Source: Sphingomonas populi (lineage in GTDB: Bacteria > Pseudomonadota > Alphaproteobacteria > Sphingomonadales > Sphingomonadaceae). Taken from it: a stretch of 64,000 nt of DNA. Shown piece by piece: positions 6,889 to 16,192 of the stretch; within the stretch, counting starts at the first letter, position 1; every line of letters begins with the position of its first letter. The stretch spans positions 1-64,000 of the forward strand of contig NZ_SGIS01000027.1 in the NCBI RefSeq assembly GCF_004208535.1, in the 5' to 3' direction. The notes under the pieces are model-generated. The model was not told the DNA's origin and did not search any database. It worked only from the letters and a program-made list of their open reading frames with translations. A program made the translations under genes and the position numbers.

Positions 6889-9576
6889 TTACAGCGGCAG
6901 CGGTGCGGACTGCGCGGCCTTGAAGCCCGCCGAGCGTACCGGCACGTCCGTCCCCGGCTGGCCCGAGCCGACGCTGACGCGATACTGCCCGGCCATCACG
7001 AGACGCGTGCCGTCGGCGGTGACAGCGCTGAGATCACGCGGCGAAAGGTCGAAGGTGATCTGGCGCTTCTCGCCCGGCGCGAGCGTCACGCGCTGATAGC
7101 CACGCAGGGCGATCTTCGGCGCACCGGGCACGTCGGGGAAGGTCAGATAAAGCTGCGCGACCTCATCGCCGGCGCGCTTGCCGGTGTTGCTGACTTCGGT
7201 CGTCACGCGCAGGCCCTGTTCGGCGCCGCCCGCCGCCGGGGTCACGTCGAGCGGGGCATAAGCGAAGCTGGTGTAGCTGAGGCCATAGCCGAACGGATAG
7301 ACCGGCGTGCCGGTGTAGTAGCGATAGGTCCGCCCCTTCATCGTATAATCGCCGAACGGCGGCAGATCGGCGAGGCTCTTGTAGAAGGTCAGCGGCAGAC
7401 GGCCGGCCGGATTGACCTTGCCCGACAGCACGTTGCCGACCGCGAGACCGCCGGCTTCGCCCGGATACCAAGCCTCCAGGATCGCGGCGGCATTGTCCTT
7501 CGCCCAGGCGAGGTTGATCGGGCTGCCGTTCATCGCGACGACGACGACCGGCTTGCCGGTGGCCTTGGCCGCTTCGAGCAGCGCCTGCTGGTCGGGCGGC
7601 AGATCGAGCGTGGTCTTGTCGCCACCTTCGAAGCCCGGCACCTTGACCGGGGTTTCCTCCGCTTCCAGATCCGAGGTGAGGCCGACCGCCGCGACCAGCA
7701 CGTCGGCATTGGCGGCGGCGGCGCGCAGATCGGCATCGGGGTTGGTGGAGATGCGCTTCCACACCAGATCGGCCCCGCCGCCGACATGCGCGTCGGTGGT
7801 GACGGTGACGGGATAGCGGTGGCCCGCCTCCAGCGTCACGTCTTTGAACGTGCCGAGGCTGCCATAAGCGCCTGCGATGTCGACCAGCGGCTTGCCGTCG
7901 AACACGAGGCTGCCCGATCCGTTCATGCCGAGCCGGTAGGTGCCGCTCGCCGGCGGCACCAGGAATCCGGTCCACACGGTACGGTGATGGTCCGAAACCT
8001 TGGCGAGATCGAGATTGGCGCCCGAGACGCCCGCCTCGACGCGCGTGACGACCGGCTTGGTCGAGAAGCGCATCGCTTTGGTCACGTCCTTGAACGTGTC
8101 AGGCGCGAAAGATTTCGGCGGTGTCTCGACCGGGTTGTAATAGCGCGCGAGCAGACCGGGCTTGCCGTCCGGTGCGCGGAGAGCCGTGGTCGGCACGCGG
8201 TCGCCATCGGTGAACGACTTGCCGAACGGCACCAACGTCACGGTTGCGCCGGGCAGCGCCTGCTTCAGACCGTCGACGATCGAGATCGGCGGTGCGGACA
8301 GCTCCGACGAGTAATTGCCGCGCAGCACGCGGGTGGCATCGCCGAGCGGGCCGATCACGGCGATCCGCAAGCCGGGCTTGAGTGGCAGGATGCCGGTGTT
8401 CTTGAGCAGTACGAGGCTCTTCTCGGACGCGGTGAGCGCGAGTGCGCGATGCTCGGGCGTGTCGATCTGGCTAACCGGCACCGCGCTCGCGGTGCGCGCG
8501 CTCAGGCCGGGCAGGTCGCCATTGCGGTAGCGCGCCGAGAACAGCCGGACGAGGATGTGGTCGATATCGCCTTCCGAGATCAGCCCGCGCCGCAACGCTT
8601 CGTGGTAGCGGTCCCCGAGACCGGCGGTGTCGTTGAGCGTGCGCGTGTGGCATTCGTTGTCGACACCGACCTTGATCGCCGCCGCCACCGCCGATGCGCC
8701 GTCGGGCGCATATTTGTGGCCGTCGCTGATGTCCTTCACCGCGTCGCAATCCGACACGACATAGCCCTTGAAGCCCCACCCGCCGCGCAGATGGTCCTTG
8801 AGCAGCAGGTCGTTGGCGCAGGCGGGCTGGCCGTCGATGCGGTTGTACGCGCACATGATCGAGCCGGCCTGCCCCTCGACGATCGCGGCGCGGAAGGCGG
8901 GGAGGTAGGTGTCCTCCAGATCGTGCGGCGAGACGAAGACGTTGGCGGCGTGGCGCGTCGATTCGGGGCCACTGTGGACCGCGAAATGCTTCGGCGTGGC
9001 GATCACGGCGGGCAGATCGGGGTTCGGCCCCTGCATGCCGGTGACGAAGGCGACGCCCATATGCGCGGTGAGATAGGGGTCTTCGCCGTAGGTTTCCTGG
9101 CCACGGCCCCAGCGCGGATCGCGGAAGATGTTGATGTTGGGCGACCACGTATCGAGCCCGGTGCCGATCCGCCCGGTGCGCCCGGTCTGCACGCGCAGCG
9201 TATGAAGCGCGCGGACTTCGGTGCTGATCGTGCCGGCGACCTCATGCACCAGCGGCGCATCAAACGTGGCGGCAAGGCCGATCGGTTCGGGGAAGTTGGT
9301 AGTCGGCAAGGTGCCGATCGCGCCGTGCAGCGATTCGGTCCACCAATTGTAGGCGGGCACGTTCAGCCGGGGAATTGCGGGGGCGACGTTGAGAAGCTGA
9401 TCGACCTTCTCGTCGAGCGTCATGCGCGCGACCATCGCCGCCGCCATCCGGTCGGCCTCGGCGCGGACGTCACCAGCGGGGGCGGGGTTGGCGGCCATCT
9501 GCGCATGTGCGGTGACGGCGGCAAAGCTGGCGCCGAGCAGGAGGAGCGCCTTGGCGAACGGGAAGGACGATGCCAT
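6889..9576 (-). CDS. Secreted GH3 glycosidase with PA14 insertion (probable beta-xylosidase)
   Basis: Hydrolyses terminal beta-linked sugars from oligosaccharides in the periplasm. 895 aa from MASSFPFAK, chosen because a GTGAGG ribosome site lies 6 bases upstream and the alternative GTG start falls inside that site. Signal peptide to about residue 26. The N-terminal TIM-barrel domain has KHFAVHSGPES and the nucleophile motif VVSDCDAV (Asp276 in this numbering). The C-terminal sandwich domain is interrupted by a PA14 domain (roughly 470-610, GLLARYYNP onward), followed by GGDKTTLDLP and a fibronectin III-like end. The SDCDA motif and overall form are typical of xylosidase/arabinosidase members. 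It lies 29 bases after the halogenase in one operon. Confidence 0.92.
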   Translation of the reverse strand: MASSFPFAKALLLLGASFAAVTAHAQMAANPAPAGDVRAEADRMAAAMVARMTLDEKVDQLLNVAPAIPRLNVPAYNWWTESLHGAIGTLPTTNFPEPIGLAATFDAPLVHEVAGTISTEVRALHTLRVQTGRTGRIGTGLDTWSPNINIFRDPRWGRGQETYGEDPYLTAHMGVAFVTGMQGPNPDLPAVIATPKHFAVHSGPESTRHAANVFVSPHDLEDTYLPAFRAAIVEGQAGSIMCAYNRIDGQPACANDLLLKDHLRGGWGFKGYVVSDCDAVKDISDGHKYAPDGASAVAAAIKVGVDNECHTRTLNDTAGLGDRYHEALRRGLISEGDIDHILVRLFSARYRNGDLPGLSARTASAVPVSQIDTPEHRALALTASEKSLVLLKNTGILPLKPGLRIAVIGPLGDATRVLRGNYSSELSAPPISIVDGLKQALPGATVTLVPFGKSFTDGDRVPTTALRAPDGKPGLLARYYNPVETPPKSFAPDTFKDVTKAMRFSTKPVVTRVEAGVSGANLDLAKVSDHHRTVWTGFLVPPASGTYRLGMNGSGSLVFDGKPLVDIAGAYGSLGTFKDVTLEAGHRYPVTVTTDAHVGGGADLVWKRISTNPDADLRAAAANADVLVAAVGLTSDLEAEETPVKVPGFEGGDKTTLDLPPDQQALLEAAKATGKPVVVVAMNGSPINLAWAKDNAAAILEAWYPGEAGGLAVGNVLSGKVNPAGRLPLTFYKSLADLPPFGDYTMKGRTYRYYTGTPVYPFGYGLSYTSFAYAPLDVTPAAGGAEQGLRVTTEVSNTGKRAGDEVAQLYLTFPDVPGAPKIALRGYQRVTLAPGEKRQITFDLSPRDLSAVTADGTRLVMAGQYRVSVGSGQPGTDVPVRSAGFKAAQSAPLPL

Positions 9577-9605
9577 GAAATACCTCACTTGCGGGAACAG
9601 GGAAA

Positions 9606-11147
9606 TCAGATCGCGGGAAGTCCGTGGTCGATGATCTTGCGGATCAGGTCACGGTGGCGCGGCAGGCCGGCGCGCAGCCGCTGCGTCTGCACCGCCGCCT
9701 CGCGCCGGGTCTGCTCGGCGATCCGCGTCTCGGCCGACAGCGCCTCGCGCGACACTTCGGTGCCGAACTGCATGCCGTAGAGCACGTATTGGTAGCTCGC
9801 CGCCGGGAACACTTCGTCGACCCGGTCGAACTCGTCGTGGAACCAGGGTGGCTGGTATTTCCACAGCGTCAGCAGGTCGCGCAGCCGATCGGGGATCGTG
9901 TCGGCGCGGACATTGTCGCGCCAGAAGTCGCTGTCGGTGCGCTTGGTCAGCACGTAATGCAGCTTGAGGAAATCGATGATCCGACCCCAGCGATAATGCG
10001 TGGTGGCGTTGAAGCGCGCGGCGATGATGTCCATCACTTCGCGGCACACCGGCATCTGCTCGGCGATCAGCTTTGTGGACATTTCGATCAGCACGATCGC
10101 CGAGGCTTCGAGCGGTTCGAGGAACCCCGCCGCCAGCCCGACCGCGACGACATTGTTCTTCCAGAATGTTTCGCGGTGGCCCGAACGGATCTTGATTTTC
10201 CGCACGTCGGCGGTCGCGCCGACCGGGCCGAGGTAAGCGCGAAGTTCGCGCTCGGCATCGTCGTCGGAGATGTGGCTGCTCGAATAGACATGGCCGGTTC
10301 CGCGCCGGCTGGGCAGGCCGATATCCCAGATCCACCCGGCCGATTGCGCGGTCGAGATGGTGTGCGAGGCGATCGGGCTGTCCTCGCTGTCATACGGCAC
10401 CTGGATCGCGAGCGCGGTGTCGCAGAACAGCACGTCGGCGCAGCTCTTGAACGGCACGCCGAGCGTCTTGCCGATCAGCAGCGCGGCGAAGCCGGTGCAA
10501 TCGACGAACAGATCACCGGCAATCTCACCCGCCTGTTCGGTGACGACGCTGGTGATGTCGCCGTTCTCGGCCTGGTTGACGTGAGTCACATCGGCGAGGA
10601 CGTGCCGCACGCCGAGCTTGGCGGTGCAGTGACGCTGGAGGAAGCCGGCGAATTTCCCGGCGTCGAGGTGATAGGCGTAATTGGCGACCGCGTCGAACTC
10701 GGGCGTGGCGATCGTCTTCGGCGCGAGGCCGTCGTCGCACAACATGCCCTGCGGGGTGACGGCGTCGCAAAAACTCTGGTCATGGCCGTCGGCGAGCCAG
10801 TGGGCGGCCATGTTCACGCGCTGGAAACCCTGCGGCAGCATCAACGGGTGGTAATAGCCTTCGTCCACTTCGCCGGTGGTCCAGCGGGCGAAGCGTGCGC
10901 CTTGCTTGAAGGACGCGTTGCATTCGCGGAAGAAGTCGGTTTCGGACACGCCCATTTTGGACAATGTCGTGCGCAGCGTCGGCCAGGTGCCTTCGCCGAC
11001 GCCGATGATCGGGGTGTTGGGGGATTCGACCAGCGTGACGGTGAAGTCCGCCGGCATCCGCCCCTGATGTTTCGCGGCGATCACGCCCGCGGCAAGCCAA
11101 CCGGCTGTGCCGCCGCCGACGATCACGATGTTTCTGATAGGCTGCAT
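9606..11147 (-). CDS. Flavin-dependent halogenase, tryptophan halogenase family
   Basis: 513 aa from MQPIRNIVIVGGGTAGW. The dinucleotide-binding GGGTAGW is at 11-17. By comparison with PrnA recalled from memory, NASFKQGARF places the essential lysine at Lys81, FLEPLE (342-347) matches the acidic active-site block, and the WxWxIP signature appears as GWIWDIGLP (271-279), with Gly in place of Pro. These features suggest an active FADH2-dependent halogenase rather than a relic. No flavin reductase, peptide synthetase or polyketide gene is nearby; it sits between a glycan receptor and a GH3 enzyme in the same operon. The substrate is unknown. Proteins of this family are recurrent companions of sphingomonad and Caulobacter receptors. 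No signal peptide is seen, so it is probably cytoplasmic. Confidence 0.9.
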   Translation of the reverse strand: MQPIRNIVIVGGGTAGWLAAGVIAAKHQGRMPADFTVTLVESPNTPIIGVGEGTWPTLRTTLSKMGVSETDFFRECNASFKQGARFARWTTGEVDEGYYHPLMLPQGFQRVNMAAHWLADGHDQSFCDAVTPQGMLCDDGLAPKTIATPEFDAVANYAYHLDAGKFAGFLQRHCTAKLGVRHVLADVTHVNQAENGDITSVVTEQAGEIAGDLFVDCTGFAALLIGKTLGVPFKSCADVLFCDTALAIQVPYDSEDSPIASHTISTAQSAGWIWDIGLPSRRGTGHVYSSSHISDDDAERELRAYLGPVGATADVRKIKIRSGHRETFWKNNVVAVGLAAGFLEPLEASAIVLIEMSTKLIAEQMPVCREVMDIIAARFNATTHYRWGRIIDFLKLHYVLTKRTDSDFWRDNVRADTIPDRLRDLLTLWKYQPPWFHDEFDRVDEVFPAASYQYVLYGMQFGTEVSREALSAETRIAEQTRREAAVQTQRLRAGLPRHRDLIRKIIDHGLPAI

Positions 11148-11161
11148 GATCTTCCGATACC

Positions 11162-11192
11162 AAAAAAACGGGGGCGCCGGGAAGGCGCCCCC
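11162..11192 (-). terminator. Rho-independent terminator between receptor and halogenase
   Basis: A perfect 9-base stem, GGGGGCGCC with GGCGCCCCC around a 5-base loop (11170-11192), is followed on the minus strand by a run of seven T residues. It lies between the receptor stop and the halogenase start, and probably makes the downstream genes less expressed than the receptor. Confidence 0.88.
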
Positions 11193-11206
11193 GAGGTTGA
11201 GGAAGA

Positions 11207-14179
11207 TCAGAAGCGGAAGTGGGCGCCGAAGGTGAAGCGGCGGCCGTAATCCCACACGTCGAGCATCTGGTTCTTGAACCGCCCGTGCGTGCTTTGCTGC
11301 GAGTTGTTGACGTTGGTGATCTCGCCGAACACGCTGAAATGCGGCGTGATGTCGTAGCTGGAGCTGAGATCGATCTGCGTCTGGGCGTTCACGAAGGTCG
11401 GCTCCGCGCCGAACTGGCCGGTGTTCTGGTTCTGCCCGAACTGGAGCAGATATTCGTCACGCCAGTTGACCGCGGCACGGAACTGGAAGCCGTTCTTGTC
11501 ATAGAAGCCGACGAAGTTCGCCGAGTTGGCAAGGCCCGTAACGGCGAAGCCGGTCTGCGAGATATCGGCCTGGTTATACGGCTTATTGGTATCGACGAAG
11601 GTGGCGTTGGCGTTGAAGCCGAAACCGCTGTCGCCGAACACTTGCTGCCACGCGACTTCGACGCCGCGCACCGTCGCATCCGGGCCGTTGACTCGTGCCG
11701 TCACCGCGAAGCTTGCGGGCTGACCCGTGCTCGGATCGATCACGTTGTTGATCGTCTGCCGCGTCACGCCACCAACGATGAAGTTGCTGACGTTCTTCAG
11801 GAAGAAATCGACCGAGAAGTATGAGTTGCGCTGGTAATACCATTCCGCCGCAACGTCGAAGTTGTCCGAGAGGTACGGTTTCAGGTTCGGGTTGCCGCCG
11901 CTTGCCGTCAACGCGCCGACGCGCTGGCCGCTGCCGACGCTAAGCACTGGCGTGAGCAGGCTGAGGCCCGGACGCGTCAACGTCCGCGACGCATCGGCAC
12001 GCACGATGAGCTTGTCGGTCAACTCGAGTTTGACGTCCATGCTCGGCAACAGATACGAATAGTTGCTGCGCGTGGTCACGTTCTGGACCGGGGTGTAGCC
12101 CGAGGGGTCGGGGATCGAGAGCAGCGTCGGATCAGCCGTGCTTGACAGCAGCAGCAGCGGCAAGCGGCCGACGCCCGTCGAAGTGAGGTGCGTGTTCTCG
12201 TTGCGCACGCCGGCGTTGAAGTGGAACGGCATGCCCGCCACTTCGGTGTTGAACGACGCACTGAAGAACAACGACCAGGTCTGCTCGTTGATGTGCTGGA
12301 TGCTGCCCGGATCGGTCGCCTGATCGAACGTGCCGGTGAAGCCTGTCACGTTGTTGAAGCCGGGGATCGTCTTGGTCTGCGGGTTGCCGAGGCCCGTCAG
12401 ATAATTCTGATAGGCGATCGGGCTGTACATGAAGATCGACGGTGGTAGCGACCCCTTGAAGCCGGGAATGAAGCCGTTGGTGCTGATCGTCCCCTGATAC
12501 AGGTTCGCCGGCAGCGGCGCGATGCCGGTGCTACGACCCGAGGGCGAACCATAGCCGGCATAGGCCTGCCAATAGTTGTTGGTGAAGGTGCTGGCGTTCT
12601 GGAAATCGAACGTATCGTCGACGAACTGGCCGCCGACCTTGAGCGTAAGATCGTCTTGCTTCCAGGTTGCGGTCAGGCGGCCCTGCTTGAGCTTGTCGGT
12701 GTTTTTCTGCGTCTGATTGACTGTAACGTGCGAGCCGATCAGGGCGGTATTGGCGTAATTGGCCTGATTGCCGTTCGGGCCGTAGCTGGTCAGCGTCGGG
12801 AACGCCTTGTTGCTGTCACCAGTGATTGCCAGGCCGGTTGACGTGCCGAGGTTGCCGCCATAGCCGATATCGCCGTTTTGCGAACCGATGTTGCCGTCTG
12901 GATTGCGCCAACTCTGCGCATAACTGACGTCGGCGTCGATGTTGAGATGCTCGGTGGCATCCCACTTCAAATTGCCGCCGATCTGGTTGGTCTGAAGCAC
13001 TTCCTTGTTGATCGCCGAAGTGAAGTCGGTCGGCGTTCCAGCCTGAACAAAATTGGTCGCTTGGCCGTTCTTGTCGAGCGTGACGTTGCGCAGATCACCC
13101 TGGTTGAACCACAGGCCGACACCGTATGAGTTGGTCGTGATCGTCTGGCGCGAGAAATTGTCGTCGACCGTCAGCATCACGTTCTCGGACGGGTGCCACT
13201 GCAGCGCGATGCGCGCATCGACGCGTTCGTCCTTGGTGTGGCTCTGCTCATAGCCGTATTGCTGCGGGAACCAGCCGACAACAGTCTGACGATTGCGCGT
13301 ATCGGCATAGGCCGCGTTTTTCGGATCATTGGTCGGCGCGCATGCCGTGGCATTCGTACCCTGCAACTGGCACGGCGCGTAGAAGCCGCCCGACCAGCCC
13401 GAAACGAATACGCGGTTGGTGGTGGTGTCGTGGCGCGTGTAGATCGCATCGGCGAGCACGCCGAGCGTATCGTTGGCGAACGTGTCGCTGAGCAGAAGGC
13501 CGCCGGTCGGAACGACCTTGCCAGCGCGATCCTGGATCGAGCCCGAGCCGCTGCCCGCGATGCGGAAGCCGGGGTGATCGAACGGCTTGGGGAAGGCGAT
13601 ATCAACGGTCGCGCCGATCGAGTTCGACGACACCGCGACGTCGGGCGTCTTGTAGACGCTCAACTGCCCGATGAAGTCCGAACCGACGGTCGAGAAGTCG
13701 ATCTGGCGGCCGCCTGTCGGCGTCGAGATGCGGCGGCCGTCATACAGCGTGGTGTTGAAGTCGCCGCTGAAGCCGCGCACCGTGATGCCGGTCGCTTCGC
13801 CGCGTGCGCCGGCACGCTGGATCGACACGCCGGGGAGGCGCTGAAGCGAGGCCGCGACGTTCGAATCCGGGAATTTGCCGATGTCTTCGGACGAAATCGC
13901 GTCGACGATGCCCGACGACGTGCGCTTGATATCGAGGTTGCGCTGGAGCGAGCCGCGCAGACCCGTGACGATGATGTCCTGGGTCTCATCGACAGGGCCG
14001 CTCGTGCTGGGGCCGTTGGTCGGATCGGTCTGCGGTGCGGCCTGGGTTGCCGCGTCCGTCGTCGTGGTGGCGGTCTGCGCGGCGGCCGGGTTGGCGATCG
14101 CCAGTGCGATCAGGCTCGACGCACCAATAAGGCCGAACTTGCGGCCACGTGCGGACATGAATGTGGTTGATTGTCTCAC
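11207..14179 (-). CDS. TonB-dependent receptor, glycan-locus type
   Basis: Outer membrane transporter, 990 aa starting at a GTG (14177-14179) that follows a strong AAGGAGGGG site by 6 bases. Signal peptide to about residue 35 (ending NPAAAQ). A TonB box region (ETQDIIVTGLRGSLQ) precedes the plug (DAISSEDIGKFPDSNVAASLQRLPGVSI, then ITVRGFSGDFNTTLYDGRR), and the barrel ends in Phe (FGAHFRF). There is no STN domain, in contrast to the other receptor of this locus. It is the first gene of the minus-strand operon with halogenase, GH3 and esterase, and diverges from sapC across a 316-base region carrying a LacI-type operator. An oligosaccharide substrate is inferred from context. Confidence 0.93.
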   Translation of the reverse strand: MRQSTTFMSARGRKFGLIGASSLIALAIANPAAAQTATTTTDAATQAAPQTDPTNGPSTSGPVDETQDIIVTGLRGSLQRNLDIKRTSSGIVDAISSEDIGKFPDSNVAASLQRLPGVSIQRAGARGEATGITVRGFSGDFNTTLYDGRRISTPTGGRQIDFSTVGSDFIGQLSVYKTPDVAVSSNSIGATVDIAFPKPFDHPGFRIAGSGSGSIQDRAGKVVPTGGLLLSDTFANDTLGVLADAIYTRHDTTTNRVFVSGWSGGFYAPCQLQGTNATACAPTNDPKNAAYADTRNRQTVVGWFPQQYGYEQSHTKDERVDARIALQWHPSENVMLTVDDNFSRQTITTNSYGVGLWFNQGDLRNVTLDKNGQATNFVQAGTPTDFTSAINKEVLQTNQIGGNLKWDATEHLNIDADVSYAQSWRNPDGNIGSQNGDIGYGGNLGTSTGLAITGDSNKAFPTLTSYGPNGNQANYANTALIGSHVTVNQTQKNTDKLKQGRLTATWKQDDLTLKVGGQFVDDTFDFQNASTFTNNYWQAYAGYGSPSGRSTGIAPLPANLYQGTISTNGFIPGFKGSLPPSIFMYSPIAYQNYLTGLGNPQTKTIPGFNNVTGFTGTFDQATDPGSIQHINEQTWSLFFSASFNTEVAGMPFHFNAGVRNENTHLTSTGVGRLPLLLLSSTADPTLLSIPDPSGYTPVQNVTTRSNYSYLLPSMDVKLELTDKLIVRADASRTLTRPGLSLLTPVLSVGSGQRVGALTASGGNPNLKPYLSDNFDVAAEWYYQRNSYFSVDFFLKNVSNFIVGGVTRQTINNVIDPSTGQPASFAVTARVNGPDATVRGVEVAWQQVFGDSGFGFNANATFVDTNKPYNQADISQTGFAVTGLANSANFVGFYDKNGFQFRAAVNWRDEYLLQFGQNQNTGQFGAEPTFVNAQTQIDLSSSYDITPHFSVFGEITNVNNSQQSTHGRFKNQMLDVWDYGRRFTFGAHFRF

Positions 14180-14318
14180 AGCACTCCCCTCCTTGAGAAA
14201 GTTTTTCGTCAGCATTGCCGCTCTCGCATCGTTGGCGAAAGCGGGGTTCACCCATTCGCAGCCGCGCCCTGGCCAGGTCATCCGCCCGGCTGTGGAATCA
14301 GCTCCGTCTGTGTTGGCG

Positions 14319-14332
14319 TGGTAACGCTACCA
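14319..14332. promoter_or_regulatory. LacI-family operator between receptor and sapC
   Basis: TGGTAACGCTACCA is palindromic at 12 of 14 positions with the central CG typical of LacI-family operators, and resembles, from memory, the xylose-regulon site of Caulobacter. A close relative, TGTTAACGCTATCA, lies upstream of the GH43 gene at 20024. It is the main feature seen in the 316-base divergent region 14180-14495. Repression by a LacI-type protein not encoded in this window is inferred. Confidence 0.6.
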
Positions 14333-14495
14333 GAATCGTTCTGCAAGCGCTTTTTGTAGGAGCACATAAAGCGCCGGCGATGGCTTGGCCGGGGGCGGCA
14401 CGCCGTTTATGCAGCGATACCACGCTGAACGAGGAATGCCGCTGCGCGGGCGAATCACGCGCGGGCCGATAGCGATACAAATATAAGGGAGACGG

Positions 14496-15188
14496 ATGAC
14501 CATGCCCACGTGGGAAGTGCTCAACAGCCAGGTGCATGCCACGCTGAGCATCGCCGCGCCGTCGGTCCACGAGCGGTTGCTCGTTCAGGTCGTAGCCGCC
14601 GAATTCGAATCGGCGGCCGCGCGTTTCCCGATCCTGTTCACCAAGAATTCCGAGACCGGCGCCTTCTTCGCAGGCGCGATGCTCGGCTTCAAACCCGGTC
14701 AGCCCCTGTTCGCCGACTCGCGGGATCTCATCGATGCGCAGCGGCTGTTCGATGTCGAGCGCGAGGGCTTCTACGTGTCCGACGACTCGATCGTCATCGA
14801 CCGCGACCATGCGCGTTTCGGCGGCGCGAGCGGCAAGCCGCTGTTCGACTGGGAGGGCAAGCCCGACGAGCCGCTGCGCCGCGTTCAGCGCGCGCTCGCG
14901 CAACTGAGCGTCGGGCTGGACGCGACCGACCAATTTATTCGCGCCTGCCTCGACCTCAAGCTGATCGAGCCGATCGACATGACGTTCCGCTTCGACGACG
15001 GCGAACAGCTTGCGCTCGAGGGGCTGTACACGATCAGCCGCGATGCGCTCGGCGCGCTCGACGATGCCGCCGCGCTCGATCTGTTCCGGCGCGGGTGGTT
15101 GCAGCTTGCCTATGCCGTGATCGGCTCGCTCCAGCATGTGCCGCGGCTGGCGCGGCTGCACAATGATCGGCTGGCCGAGGCCGCGTGA
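14496..15188 (+). CDS. SapC-family protein
   Basis: 230 aa, soluble by sequence, matching the SapC family (ILFTKNSETGAFFAGAMLGFKPGQPLF, then GFYVSDDSIVIDRDHARF and RFDDGEQLALEGLYTIS). The family is named after a Campylobacter S-layer locus protein, but its biochemical role is not established. In sphingomonads and Caulobacter relatives it commonly lies beside TonB-dependent receptors, cupin proteins and tryptophan halogenases. Here it diverges from the receptor and is coupled by a GTGA overlap to the JmjC-like gene. A GGGAGA site precedes two in-frame ATGs (14496 and 14502); either could be the start. Confidence 0.82.
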   Translation: MTMPTWEVLNSQVHATLSIAAPSVHERLLVQVVAAEFESAAARFPILFTKNSETGAFFAGAMLGFKPGQPLFADSRDLIDAQRLFDVEREGFYVSDDSIVIDRDHARFGGASGKPLFDWEGKPDEPLRRVQRALAQLSVGLDATDQFIRACLDLKLIEPIDMTFRFDDGEQLALEGLYTISRDALGALDDAAALDLFRRGWLQLAYAVIGSLQHVPRLARLHNDRLAEAA

Positions 15189-16183
15189 TCGAACGGGCCG
15201 GCCCGCTCGACCGTGCGACCTTCCTCGCCGGGATCGCGCCCGCGTGCGAGCCGGTCGTACTGCGCGGGTTGTGCCGCGACTGGCCGGCGACGCGCGCCGC
15301 CGCCGACTCGCGCGAGGCGTTGTTCGCGTGCCTGACGGATTTCGATTCGGGGCGGATGGCGGAGGCGTTTGTCGGCGACGCCGCGATCGCCGGGCGTTAT
15401 GATTATGCGGCCGATCTCAACGGCTTCAACTTCGTTCGGGAGGCGATGCCGCTTGGCGCGGCGCTCGCGCGGATCGGCGCGGCGGCGGACATGCCCGGCA
15501 GCCCGTCGATCTATGTCGGTTCGTTGCCGGTCGAGACGTTTCTGCCCGGTTTCGAGCGCGAGCATCGGCTTGCGGCGCTGCCCGATGTGGTGCGGCAGCA
15601 TATCTGGATCGGCACGGCATCGACCGTCGCCTGTCATTACGACACCTTCGACAATTTCGCCTGTGTCGTGGCCGGGCATCGGCGCTTCACGCTGTATCCG
15701 CCCGACGCGATCGGCGATCTCTATGTCGGTCCGATCGACCATACGATGGCCGGCCAGCCGACCAGCCTCGCCGCCAGCGCGCCGCCCGACGATCCGCGCT
15801 ATCCGCGATTCGCGGCCGCGCGGGCGCGGGCCATCACGGTCGATCTGGAACCGGGTGACGTGCTCTATCTGCCGAAACTGTGGTGGCATTCGGTCGAGGC
15901 GACTGCGCCGTTCAACCTGCTGGTCAATTTCTGGTGGGATGAATTCGCAAGCGGTCCCGACGCGCCCTATACCAGCCTGTTGCTCGCGATGATCGCCATC
16001 GCCGAGCGGCCCGAGCGCGAGCGGGCGGCGTGGCGCGCCTATTTCGACCATTATGTGTTCCGCCCTCACGGCCATCCGCTCGCGCATCTGCCCGAGGCCA
16101 AGCACGGCGCGCTCGGCCCGCTCGCGCAAGGCAATTACGGCCGCATCCGCGCGCAGGTGATGAAGTGGCTGCGCGGCGGCTGA
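15185..16183 (+). CDS. Cupin-like / JmjC-domain Fe(II)-2-oxoglutarate oxygenase homologue
   Basis: 332 aa, starting at a GTG that overlaps the sapC stop by 4 bases. The fold is cupin_8/JmjC-like: HYD (His151, Asp153) in TASTVACHYDTFDNFACVV and a distal His (His235) in LYLPKLWWHSVEAT form the metal-binding HxD...H set, and HRRFTLYPPD follows the usual pattern of hydroxylases of this class. It could hydroxylate a protein or small-molecule side chain. No signal peptide. The pairing with SapC and the halogenase across the divergent promoter recurs in related genomes, but the substrate is unknown. Confidence 0.85.
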   Translation: MIERAGPLDRATFLAGIAPACEPVVLRGLCRDWPATRAAADSREALFACLTDFDSGRMAEAFVGDAAIAGRYDYAADLNGFNFVREAMPLGAALARIGAAADMPGSPSIYVGSLPVETFLPGFEREHRLAALPDVVRQHIWIGTASTVACHYDTFDNFACVVAGHRRFTLYPPDAIGDLYVGPIDHTMAGQPTSLAASAPPDDPRYPRFAAARARAITVDLEPGDVLYLPKLWWHSVEATAPFNLLVNFWWDEFASGPDAPYTSLLLAMIAIAERPERERAAWRAYFDHYVFRPHGHPLAHLPEAKHGALGPLAQGNYGRIRAQVMKWLRGG

Positions 16184-16192
16184 CGGTAGCGC

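Noticed and set aside
6451-9780. Plus-strand frame of over 1100 codons across the GH3 gene
   Set aside because: Shadow of the GH3 and esterase genes; no recognisable domain and strongly biased composition.
9606-11147. Halogenase as part of a secondary-metabolite cluster
   Set aside because: No peptide synthetase, polyketide, flavin reductase or tailoring genes nearby; the context is a glycan locus.
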